Notes under the pieces: model-generated
What the model was told of the DNA's origin: nothing
What the model saw: the letters and a program-made list of their open reading frames with translations, nothing else
Database searches by the model: none
Position numbers and translations under genes: made by a program
Part shown: positions 18,284 to 25,576 of the stretch, in pieces
Position numbering within the stretch: position 1 is the stretch's first letter
Layout: each line of letters begins with the position of its first letter
Origin: Rhodobacterales bacterium HKCCE3408
GTDB taxonomy: Bacteria; Pseudomonadota; Alphaproteobacteria; Rhodobacterales; Rhodobacteraceae
NCBI GenBank assembly: GCA_015689705.1
Contig: WVSN01000003.1
Coordinates: 124,001 to 188,000 of the forward strand
Reading direction: 5' to 3'
Length of the DNA: 64,000 nucleotides

Positions 18284-18991
18284 CTACGGTTTGGTGCGCC
18301 GGACAGTCCCGTCTCCGGCGCTCGTCGTTGGATCCGCCGGTTTGGCGCCGGTGGTCGGCGACAGACTCTGCGGGATGATGACCGGCGCGTTCACCCAGAC
18401 GGCGCGCGCCGGCCGGTCGCTCTTGTTGCTGATGTGATGCGGCAGTTCGCCGGGTATCGAGTAGCTGTCGCCGGCTCGGAGCGTGATGACCTCCGACTCG
18501 AGAAACAGCACCAGTTCACCTTCCAGAACCAGCACATGCTGTTCGCCAGCGCGCGTGAACAGCAGATCCGGCACCAGACCCGCGTCCGGGGCGTAATCCG
18601 AGATGCCCATGTAGAATTCGCCGCCGATCGAGCTCGAGAGGAGCCAGTCCTGATAGCCCGACTTCTCGGGCGGCTCACCGTAAACGAGGTTCAGGTTGCG
18701 GCGGTTCTCGGCGCGGACGACGTGTTCGCGCTCCAGCGGACCGGAACCGGATCGCGTGGTAAAGAACCATGCCGCTGGAACGGCGAGGGCATCGGCAATG
18801 AGGTTTATCTTGTCCAGCGACGGATTGACCGCGCCGCGTTCGATGGCGCTGAGATGGCTGAGCGATACGCTGGATGCTTCGGCGAGGTCGGCGAGTGTCA
18901 TCTGCCGCGCCCGTCGGAGGGCCCTGATCTCGCTGCCGACGGCAACGATGCTTTCCGGCTTCGAAGCGACAGGATCCGCCGAAACGTCCAC
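18284..18991 (-). CDS. XRE-family regulator with C-terminal cupin domain
   Basis: A 235-residue regulator: an HTH_3 domain at about residues 19-73 (EIRALRRARQMTLADLAEAS followed by SLSHLSAIERG) and a cupin at about 155-215 with EHVLVLEGE- and GDSYSIPGELPHH-type motifs. This architecture is common for repressors that sense a small ligand in the cupin pocket. It is encoded 75 bp upstream of the binding-protein gene on the same strand and is the obvious candidate to control the transporter-hydrolase operon. The operator has not been identified. Confidence 0.88.
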   Translation of the reverse strand: MDVSADPVASKPESIVAVGSEIRALRRARQMTLADLAEASSVSLSHLSAIERGAVNPSLDKINLIADALAVPAAWFFTTRSGSGPLEREHVVRAENRRNLNLVYGEPPEKSGYQDWLLSSSIGGEFYMGISDYAPDAGLVPDLLFTRAGEQHVLVLEGELVLFLESEVITLRAGDSYSIPGELPHHISNKSDRPARAVWVNAPVIIPQSLSPTTGAKPADPTTSAGDGTVRRTKP

Positions 18992-19140
18992 CCGCGCACA
19001 CCCCCGCTGACCTCACGCCGTTGAAGTCTGCGCTCGCCGGGCCAGCCTGTAAAGGAAAAACGCTCGAAAATTCTTTTCTGAGCGAAAGGCCGCGAGATTC
19101 TCTCGTTTCCTCAAGGGCCGGCGCCGATCATCCGGATGAC

Positions 19141-20433
19141 TCAGGCGTCGGCCACGGCACGGATGCTGTCGGCCAGCACGGTCATGACCATCCCGATGTC
19201 CGACTCGGTCGCCACGTAGGGTGGCGCAATGGCGAGAACGTCGCCGATGATCCGGAAGAAGACGCCGCGGCGTTCGGCTTCTTCCCCGACTGCCCGTCCG
19301 AGCCCGCCGACGGATGGGTCGAACTCGACCGCGGCCAGCATCCCCTGGCACCTGGTGTCGATGACGCCGGGCAGGTCGGCGATCGGTGTCAGGTGGCGGG
19401 CAATGCAACGGCCGAGGCGGCCGACATGGGCGACGAGATCCATCTCCTCGTAGATATCCAGGCATTTCAGCGCGACGGCGGCCGCAACAGGATGCCCGCC
19501 ATAGGTCACGCCATGCCCGAAGGTGCCGAGCGCATGCGCATGGCGTGCCACGTCGTTGCGCACGGCATCGGTCATCGCGACCGCGGACATCGGCGCCACG
19601 GCGGCGGTCATCTGTTTGGCCATCGTCAGCAGGTCGGGCCGGATGCCGTAGGTCTCGCAACCGAACCACGCGCCGGTCCGTCCGAAGCCGGTGATGATCT
19701 CATCGCAGATCAGCAGGATGCCGTGGCGGGCAAGAACGTTCTGGATCTCGTCCCAGTAGCCTTCGGGTGGCAGGATGACGCCGCCGGCCCCCATAGCCGG
19801 TTCGCCGACGAAACAGGCGATGGTGCCGGGATCGGCCGCCACGATCTGGTCGTTCAGTTCCCGCGCGCGCCGCCTGGAAAAGTCCGCCTCGCTCTCACCC
19901 GGTTCGGCGTCGTGGAGGTGGTGCGGCCGTCCGGTCCGGATGACGGCATCGAGCGGAAGGGCAAAGCCGTCATGGCAATAGGTGAGACCCGTCGCGGCGG
20001 CGCTGAGTGTCCCGGACCCGTGATAGGCACCCTCCCGCGCGATGATCCGGGTTCGGTCAGTATTTCCCCGCGCATGCTGGCAGAACCGCGCGACCTTGAT
20101 GGCGCTTTCCACTGCCTCCGACCCCGACGTTGCGAACAGAACATGCCCGAGCGGGCCCGGAAGCCGCGCGGCGAGGCGGTCTGCCAGCCTTTCCGTGATC
20201 TCCGGCGTCCGGCCCATGAAGCTGTGATAGTAGCCGAGCGTCCGGATCTGGTTCGCAGCGACCTCGGCCAGCTCGTCGGGGGAAAATCCCAGAGAGGCGC
20301 ACCAGAGCGCGGACACGGCATCGAAGAAGCAGTTGCCCTCGCTGTCGGTCACATAGCAGCCGTCGCCCGATACGATCCGGCGGGGTGGCGTGGTTTCGGC
20401 CTGCACCGGGTCGGTGAACGGATAGAGCTGCAT
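19141..20433 (-). CDS. Class-III (omega) aminotransferase
   Basis: A 430-residue PLP enzyme of the BioA/omega-transaminase group. Visible motifs are FATSGSEAVESAIK near residue 100, the YHG motif (residues 137-139), the PLP aspartate in LICDEIITGFGRTG (D244) and the Schiff-base lysine in TMAKQM (K273). It would move an amino group between an amine or omega-amino acid and a keto acid. It is upstream of the cupin regulator on the same strand, 149 bp away, and may process amines released by the hydrolases; that connection is inferred. Confidence 0.88.
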   Translation of the reverse strand: MQLYPFTDPVQAETTPPRRIVSGDGCYVTDSEGNCFFDAVSALWCASLGFSPDELAEVAANQIRTLGYYHSFMGRTPEITERLADRLAARLPGPLGHVLFATSGSEAVESAIKVARFCQHARGNTDRTRIIAREGAYHGSGTLSAAATGLTYCHDGFALPLDAVIRTGRPHHLHDAEPGESEADFSRRRARELNDQIVAADPGTIACFVGEPAMGAGGVILPPEGYWDEIQNVLARHGILLICDEIITGFGRTGAWFGCETYGIRPDLLTMAKQMTAAVAPMSAVAMTDAVRNDVARHAHALGTFGHGVTYGGHPVAAAVALKCLDIYEEMDLVAHVGRLGRCIARHLTPIADLPGVIDTRCQGMLAAVEFDPSVGGLGRAVGEEAERRGVFFRIIGDVLAIAPPYVATESDIGMVMTVLADSIRAVADA

Positions 20434-20635
20434 GTGCTACGCCTCTTTGCGTGGGGTCGATCCCATATGACGCAAGGACTTGCGCAGGGGCCCACTGCAT
20501 CTGGACTGCAGGATATGCACCGCTTCGACAGCGAAAACCATCGGCACGGTCGACGCGGGTGTCCGGTTTTGGTTAGCTCGTGGTCGGATGGATTTCTGTG
20601 GCATGGAGCCGCCGAAGCCATGCGGGAGGGCCCGA

Positions 20636-20926
20636 ATGATCACCGAGATAGTCACCTTCGCCATCCCTGAGGGGATGGACCGTGAGCGCGTCGTCTCACT
20701 CTTCGAGGAAAGCGCCGAGATCTGGCGCGCGCACCGGAAGCTTCATCGCAAGAACTATCTGTACGATCCCGAGAAGGGCATCGCCGGTGGTGTCTACACA
20801 TGGGACAGCGTGGCCGACGCGAAGGAAGCACACGGAGATGCGTTCGTCGCCCGGGTCGCCGAAACCTTTGGCAGCCGTCCGAGCTTTCAGTACTTCGAAA
20901 CGCCGATCGTCGTTCAGAACAGGTAG
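20636..20926 (+). CDS. YdhR-like/monooxygenase-fold small protein
   Basis: A 96-residue protein of the ferredoxin-like dimeric alpha/beta barrel type. The sequence MITEIVTFAIPEGM, the GLHRKNYLYD-like segment (KLHRKNYLYDPEKG), GGVYTWDS and the closing YFETPIVV resemble YdhR and related mono-oxygenase-like proteins. The ATG is preceded by GGAGGG at good spacing. No partner gene is evident; the nearest is the divergent aminotransferase. Function is only known by fold. Confidence 0.7.
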   Translation: MITEIVTFAIPEGMDRERVVSLFEESAEIWRAHRKLHRKNYLYDPEKGIAGGVYTWDSVADAKEAHGDAFVARVAETFGSRPSFQYFETPIVVQNR

Positions 20927-21072
20927 CTGCAGATGGGAGATGGGACAGGGCGCGCCCTGAATTCCCGATCACCTCTGCCGCCAGAGCGACACGGACGAGA
21001 TCACGGAACGTCCGGGTTCGGTCCTGTCTTCTCTAACACCATCCAGTCAATCACCGGGCCGCTGGTCGCTCG

Positions 21073-22782
21073 TCACGCGCGCGCATGATCCAGGACCGCG
21101 AACCCGAACGGACCCAGTGTCAGGCCGTCGGCAGTCGCCGTCGCGTTCTGGGTCGGGAAGTCGAGCGGCTGCCCCTCGGACGCGAGGCGCAGATCCTCGG
21201 TCCCGAGATTGGCGACGATGCGGAGGCGCTCACCTCCGCCGAACCGCTCGAAGCGGAGGAGGGGGCGCCCGTCCGGATCGCAGACATCGTCGCCACCGGT
21301 GCGGAGGACGGGCATCGTCCTGCGCCAGGCCAGCAGACGCCGGACGAAAGACAGCACCGACCCCGGATCGCCGTCCTGGTCGTCCGCGGCGAGCGGCCGG
21401 TGCGCGTCGGGCATCGGAAGCCAAGGCTCCGCACCCTCACCGAAGCCGCCATTCACTGCGCTGGACGACCAAGGGAACGGCGTGCGGGCGGCGTCGCGGC
21501 CGGGGAAATCCGGGTAAAGGTTCAGCCCCCACGGATCCTCGATATCCTCGCGGTCCAGCTGCGGCTGCGGCAGGCCCAGTTCCTCGCCCTGGAATATGAT
21601 CGCGCCGCCCCGCAGCGTGGCCTGCAGGAACAGAAGAAGCTTCGCCGCCTCGGTCCGGAACCCTGCCTCGACGGCCTCTCCGGCCAGCGCGGAGACGGCC
21701 CGGACGGTGTCGTGATTTGTCAGCACGTTCATCAGCCAGCCATCGCCGATATAGCGCGAGCGTGCCTGTAGTGTGTCGATCCACCGGTGGAGCGAGTCTG
21801 TCTTCTGTATGAGGTCGAAGTCGTAGGCGGCGTGCAGGCGGGTGTCTCCGGCCGTGTACTTCACCGCCAGCCGGGTCGAATCCAGATCGGCCATCTCTCC
21901 GATCAGGACGGCATCCGATCCGGGCGGGCAGATTTCGGACCGCATCTTTTCCAGCACCGTCTGGCCGAACGGCGCGTCGCGGTCGAAAAGGTGGACCTGC
22001 ATCGAGAACGGGTTGTTCGGCCCCCCGCCGACCTCGACATCGTCCTCGTCCGGGACCCGCGCCGGATTCGAGCGCAGGTTGCGGTCCCACCCGATGCACT
22101 GGACCGCATCAAGCCGGAACCCGTCGAAGCCGAGGTCGCGCCAGAAGATCATCGCGTCGATCATCTCGCGCAGGACGTCGTCGTTGCGGAGATTGAGCGC
22201 CGGCTGACAGGCAAGAAACGGGTGGTAGTAGTATTGCGACCGCCGCGGCTCCCACGTCCAGGCGCGGCCGCCGAAGGAGGACAGCCAGTTGTTCGGCTCG
22301 GTCCCGTCCGGGCCAGGATCGGCCCAGACGTACCAGTCGTGCCGCGGATTGGTCCGCGACTCCCGGCTTTCGCGAAACCACGGATGCCGGTCGGAGGTGT
22401 GGCAGGGCACGAAGTCCGCAATGACGCGCAGACCGCGGTCATGGGCGGCCTCGAGCATCCGCAGCACGTCGTCTAGCGTGCCGTGGATCGGGTCGACATC
22501 GCGAAGATCGGTGATGTCGTAGCCGAAATCGACCTGCGGTGACGGGTAGAACGGCGACAGCCAGATCCCGTCGACGCCGAGACCGGCGAGATAGTCGAGC
22601 TTTTCGGTGACGCCGGCGATGTCGCCGATCCCGTCGCCGTTGGCGTCCCGGAAACTGCGCACGTAAACCTGGTAGAATATCGCGCCCTGCCACCAGCGGG
22701 CCGGGTCCGCGCCTTCACCAGCGCCGTCTCGCATCACCGCGTCGAGCAGTTGTGCGTACAAGCGACCGATCATGGCTTCCAT
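21073..22782 (-). CDS. GH13 alpha-glucosidase / trehalose-synthase-like enzyme
   Basis: A protein of about 569 residues with a complete GH13 barrel: YQVYVRSFRDANGDGIGD near the start, nucleophile D225 in GFRLDAV, acid/base E296 in LIGEM, and NHD (D358) as transition-state stabiliser. The C-terminal beta domain is present. The QPQLDREDIEDPW segment resembles oligo-1,6-glucosidases and alpha-glucosidases. Conserved region I reads DFVPCHTS, with Cys127 where the family normally has Asn. The ATG at 22782 (or 22773) is preferred because the upstream extension lacks family similarity. There are no other glycan genes nearby. Confidence 0.88.
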   Translation of the reverse strand: MEAMIGRLYAQLLDAVMRDGAGEGADPARWWQGAIFYQVYVRSFRDANGDGIGDIAGVTEKLDYLAGLGVDGIWLSPFYPSPQVDFGYDITDLRDVDPIHGTLDDVLRMLEAAHDRGLRVIADFVPCHTSDRHPWFRESRESRTNPRHDWYVWADPGPDGTEPNNWLSSFGGRAWTWEPRRSQYYYHPFLACQPALNLRNDDVLREMIDAMIFWRDLGFDGFRLDAVQCIGWDRNLRSNPARVPDEDDVEVGGGPNNPFSMQVHLFDRDAPFGQTVLEKMRSEICPPGSDAVLIGEMADLDSTRLAVKYTAGDTRLHAAYDFDLIQKTDSLHRWIDTLQARSRYIGDGWLMNVLTNHDTVRAVSALAGEAVEAGFRTEAAKLLLFLQATLRGGAIIFQGEELGLPQPQLDREDIEDPWGLNLYPDFPGRDAARTPFPWSSSAVNGGFGEGAEPWLPMPDAHRPLAADDQDGDPGSVLSFVRRLLAWRRTMPVLRTGGDDVCDPDGRPLLRFERFGGGERLRIVANLGTEDLRLASEGQPLDFPTQNATATADGLTLGPFGFAVLDHARA

Positions 22783-22942
22783 ATAGGCAACCCTGTCGCG
22801 AAACGAAACGTCGCGGCCACGCGCCCCACAATCACTCCGGCGAATGCCTTCCGTAACGGAACGCAACCCGCCCGGCGTGCGTTTGTCCCGGGCCACATCG
22901 CGTGCGCAACGACACAAACGTGACTGCACAGGGATGACTGCA

Positions 22943-23329
22943 ATGATCGAAATTCACCACTCCCGCGACGAACCGCTCGTGACGATCCATGCCAGCGGAA
23001 CCCTGACCTCGGCCGATTACGACCGGGCCATTCCCGAGCTTGAGGCGGCGATCGAAAGAACCGACGAGGCTCTGAACGCGATCATCGACGTCTACCGCCT
23101 TGAAGGGATGGAAATGGCCGCGCTCTGGAAGGACCTGAAGTTCGACGTCGACCATTTCCGTGACTTCCGGCGGATCGCCGTCGTCGGGCGTTCTAAGCTG
23201 GTCGAGTGGGGCACCAAGGCCTCGCAGCTGCTGACCAGCGCGGAAATCGAATTCTTCGATGACGGAGAGTCGGACGCGGCCCGGGACTGGGTTCTCGGCC
23301 ACCAGACGCACAGCGCGGCGAGCGGCTGA
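22943..23329 (+). CDS. SpoIIAA-like (STAS-type) protein
   Basis: A 128-residue protein resembling the SpoIIAA-like family, whose members adopt a STAS fold and bind lipophilic ligands or partner proteins. The sequence has the family pattern of an N-terminal beta strand (VTIHASGTLTSADYD), a helix with IPELEAAIE and the central LKFDVDHFRDFRRIAVVG block. ATG at 22943 is favoured by AGGGA a few bases upstream; ATG at 22934 in frame is the alternative. It is divergent from the GH13 gene and precedes dodecin by 83 bp. Confidence 0.75.
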   Translation: MIEIHHSRDEPLVTIHASGTLTSADYDRAIPELEAAIERTDEALNAIIDVYRLEGMEMAALWKDLKFDVDHFRDFRRIAVVGRSKLVEWGTKASQLLTSAEIEFFDDGESDAARDWVLGHQTHSAASG

Positions 23330-23412
23330 GCCGCACCGCGCCCCGTCGCCGGACCGGATAACCTGACCGGGATACCGATCCGGCACAATCCACCAGCCGT
23401 AAGGAGGTTATC

Positions 23413-23616
23413 ATGGCTGTCGCCACAACCACCGAACTGACCGCAATCTCGCCGACAGGGTTCGAAGAGGCCCTGAAGCACGGCGTCGCGCGGGCGAAGA
23501 AGACGCTTCGCAACGTCAAGTCCTGCTGGATCAAGGACCAGGAGCTTCTCGTCGCCGAGGATGGAGCCGACCAGTTCAAGGTCACGATGAAAGTGACCTT
23601 CGTGCTCGACGACTGA
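23413..23616 (+). CDS. Dodecin-family flavin-binding protein
   Basis: A 67-residue protein with the dodecin pattern: an early E-x-T-x-I-S-P-T-G-F-E-E-A segment, ARAKKTLRNVKSCWIKDQE in the middle and a closing FKVTMKVTFVLDD strand. Dodecins form hollow dodecamers that store flavins or coenzyme A and limit photo-oxidative damage. A near-perfect Shine-Dalgarno (AAGGAGGT) sits 5 bases before the ATG, suggesting high expression. A strong hairpin terminator follows. Confidence 0.88.
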   Translation: MAVATTTELTAISPTGFEEALKHGVARAKKTLRNVKSCWIKDQELLVAEDGADQFKVTMKVTFVLDD

Positions 23617-23658
23617 CTGCCGGTTCCGGGGAGCGAAAGCCACTTTCGGAGCCCAAAA

Positions 23659-23688
23659 AAAGGCCCCGGCCAGATGGCCGGGGCCTTT
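23659..23688. terminator. Bidirectional intrinsic terminator
   Basis: A 13-bp perfect stem (23659-23671 and 23676-23688) around loop AGAT, flanked by A-rich and T-containing sides, lies between the convergent dodecin and PRC-barrel genes. It can end transcription from both. Confidence 0.88.
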
Positions 23689-23708
23689 CGTACGTCGTGT
23701 CGGACCGA

Positions 23709-24464
23709 TCAGCTGTGGTCCTGGTCGACCGTCGGTATCGACATCGCCTCGTCGACGAGGATCGGCAGGTCGTAGGACCGTGCCCCCGGCGACCAGGCCG
23801 GGAATCCTTCACGGCCGGACGGCGCATAGTAGGGGTAGGCGTAGGTGCCCGGCCCGTAGCGCGTCGTGGCCGTCACGAGCGTTGCCGCGATCTGGCCGTC
23901 CGCATTGACCATCAGGTCGGAGACGTAGCCGAAGTTCACCCAGGCATCCTCCTCGCCCATGACGCGGACGTAGTCGCCCAGGAGATCCGAGGCCCGCCAG
24001 AGCCCGGTGCCGAGTTCTTCACTGTCGAGGCCGCCCACGACATTGTCGCTCAGCTTCGTGTCTTCGCTCAGGCCGGAGCTGTCGAACAGGTCGAACTCGT
24101 CGACATTGTCCTCGTTGACCGGCACGGCGACTTCGCCGTCGGTGGCGACGACCACCTGGTCCCACGGGACGCTGACATGCGTGTCCCCGATGTCCCAGAA
24201 GCCGCCGACCTCGGCGATCAGGGCTATCACCTCGCCTTCATCGTTCAGGACGAGGTCTTCGACATCGCCGATCCGGGTATCCGCAGAGCCCATCACGTCA
24301 TTGCCGAAGAGCGTGTCCACGCTCCAGGTGTCGGCGTCGCGGAGCTCGTCATAGTTCCAGTCATCGAGTTGGATCATGCCTCCTTCGATGACCTCCTGTG
24401 CCGCCACAGGCAGTCCCTGAAGCGAGACAGCCACGATGGCGAGTGCGGTCGTACGATAAAGCAT
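23709..24464 (-). CDS. Exported PRC-barrel domain protein
   Basis: A 251-residue acidic protein with a signal peptide ending near VAAQEV. It has PRC-barrel-like segments: GSADTRIGDVEDLVLNDEG with the following strand-rich stretch, and a second, weaker copy around VNFGYVSDLMVNADG. PRC-barrels usually mediate protein or RNA contacts; the exported versions in Alphaproteobacteria have no assigned role. A strong AGGAGG precedes the ATG. It is convergent with dodecin and shares its terminator. Confidence 0.8.
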   Translation of the reverse strand: MLYRTTALAIVAVSLQGLPVAAQEVIEGGMIQLDDWNYDELRDADTWSVDTLFGNDVMGSADTRIGDVEDLVLNDEGEVIALIAEVGGFWDIGDTHVSVPWDQVVVATDGEVAVPVNEDNVDEFDLFDSSGLSEDTKLSDNVVGGLDSEELGTGLWRASDLLGDYVRVMGEEDAWVNFGYVSDLMVNADGQIAATLVTATTRYGPGTYAYPYYAPSGREGFPAWSPGARSYDLPILVDEAMSIPTVDQDHS

Positions 24465-24623
24465 CGTATCCTCCTTTCATTCGGTCCGGGGGGCTGTGCG
24501 CCGCGTCCCGGACATGCACAGACACAACGTCCGGGCCGCGTTGGCGTTCCGAGAAAACCGGACAGGCGTGACCGGATTTTCCCGCGCGATGGAACGGCAC
24601 CTGTCGACAGCCGTTGAGTCCGT

Positions 24624-25007
24624 ATGACTGCCGAGAGACGTCCAGAACGCCCGGCCGAGGACGACATGCGTGTCGACAGCGGCCGACGGCTGGAGGCGCC
24701 GGACGCCTATTTCGCCGATCCGATGGAGATCGTCGATCGCGACGAACTCGATTACGAATATCGCCTCGACCTGCTGCAAAGCTGGCTGTCCCGCCTGGCC
24801 GACGGTCGCGCATCGCGCGGGACGCAGACCGAGCTGGAGGGCGCAATCCTGGCCCTGCAGGCGAGATCCAAGCTCAAGGTCGACACGCCGGAAGGTCAGC
24901 CAGACACGACGACATATGGCGGTTCCGACCGCTCGAATCTGCGCGCCTACGGCCTGCAGAGAATGCTACTGTGGCTGAAGGCCCGGTTCCGGGGTCCACC
25001 GGCGTGA
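24624..25007 (+). CDS. Conserved hypothetical protein, small acidic helix type
   Basis: A 127-residue soluble protein. The central part (FADPMEIVDRDELDYEYRLDLLQSWLSR) matches a recurrent proteobacterial pattern in which a P-x-E-V/I-V motif is followed by a helix ending in LL-x-x-W; it is often found beside stress or membrane-homeostasis genes. No catalytic residues can be named. It is the last host gene before the integrated element and is divergent from the PRC-barrel gene. Confidence 0.6.
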   Translation: MTAERRPERPAEDDMRVDSGRRLEAPDAYFADPMEIVDRDELDYEYRLDLLQSWLSRLADGRASRGTQTELEGAILALQARSKLKVDTPEGQPDTTTYGGSDRSNLRAYGLQRMLLWLKARFRGPPA

Positions 25008-25166
25008 CCGGACTGGAGCTCGGCCAAGGGCCGTCATCGGGCAGAGGGCATGCACGATCCGGCCTAATGCTCGCCGTCTACGGCGGAGCAGTGGCTTGCC
25101 AGCTCGGGACAGGCCGAAGCGCGGGTGCGCGCGCAAACCCTGATCAACGGCTACGATGTGATTTAA

Positions 25167-25216
25167 TTGGCTCCGGCGGTAGGGATCGAACCTACGACCA
25201 ATTGATTAACAGTCAA
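25167..25216. repeat. Left att repeat (tRNA-Asn 3' fragment)
   Basis: A 50-bp copy of the 3' half of tRNA-Asn, from the anticodon region to the CCA end on the minus strand, identical to 35714-35763. After 25216 the sequence diverges and the 5' half of the tRNA is missing, so this is a displaced attachment-site remnant and not a functional tRNA. Confidence 0.93.
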
Positions 25217-25293
25217 AGTCACGGGGCCAACGTGGTCCAACGAGTCAGAACGCCGAACTTTGGAAATACCTCTATTTTACTGAAAAGAGACCT

Positions 25294-25364
25294 GATGGTT
25301 GGCAACCATCGTAACGTCAGGTAACGTCGCCAGACGGTAAAATTTGTTACCCTGATGTTACCCC
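25294..25364. promoter_or_regulatory. Repeat-rich attachment-site arm, left
   Basis: The segment holds a hairpin (GATGGTT-GGC-AACCATC, 25294-25310), two direct copies of GTAACGTC starting at 25311 and 25321 (10-bp period), and two copies of GTTACCC starting at 25346 and 25357. The GTTACCC pair recurs inside the right end at 35628-35650. Paired short repeats just inside both ends fit integrase arm-type or excisionase binding sites; the protein that binds them is inferred. Confidence 0.6.
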
Positions 25365-25379
25365 AAGAGGCCGAACTGC

Positions 25380-25574
25380 ATGAAAACCTCTGTTTTGACC
25401 ATACTCGCATTCTCAGTTGCTCTTGCCCTTAGTGGATGCGGTGAGAGCACCGACGAGGCTTATGATCGAGGCTACGATGACGGCTACAACGCTGGCCTCG
25501 ATGAGATGTGTCGCGAGATCAGAAGCACAGCGCCCAATCTAATCAGTCGCTTCAATCAGTGCAGAGGCTCTTAA
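25380..25574 (+). CDS. Small lipoprotein
   Basis: A 64-residue protein with a signal peptide and lipobox LSGC (lipidated Cys near residue 20), followed by an acidic, repetitive YDRGYDDGYNAG segment and two further cysteines. It should be anchored in the inner or outer membrane facing the periplasm. It lies between the left attachment arm and the integrase gene, 2 bp before the integrase start, so it is probably co-expressed with it. Small prophage lipoproteins at such sites sometimes alter phage entry; nothing in the sequence proves that here. Confidence 0.75.
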   Translation: MKTSVLTILAFSVALALSGCGESTDEAYDRGYDDGYNAGLDEMCREIRSTAPNLISRFNQCRGS

Positions 25575-25576
25575 GT

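Noticed and set aside
25167-25216. A second tRNA-Asn gene
   Set aside because: Only the 3' half is present; after 25216 the sequence does not continue into the anticodon stem, D arm or 5' acceptor strand. It is an attachment-site copy.
25236-25256. LexA (SOS) operator beside the left attachment site
   Set aside because: The two GAAC motifs there are separated by 3 bases. The alphaproteobacterial SOS box needs GTTC-N7-GTTC, and none was found near the integrase or AlpA-like genes.
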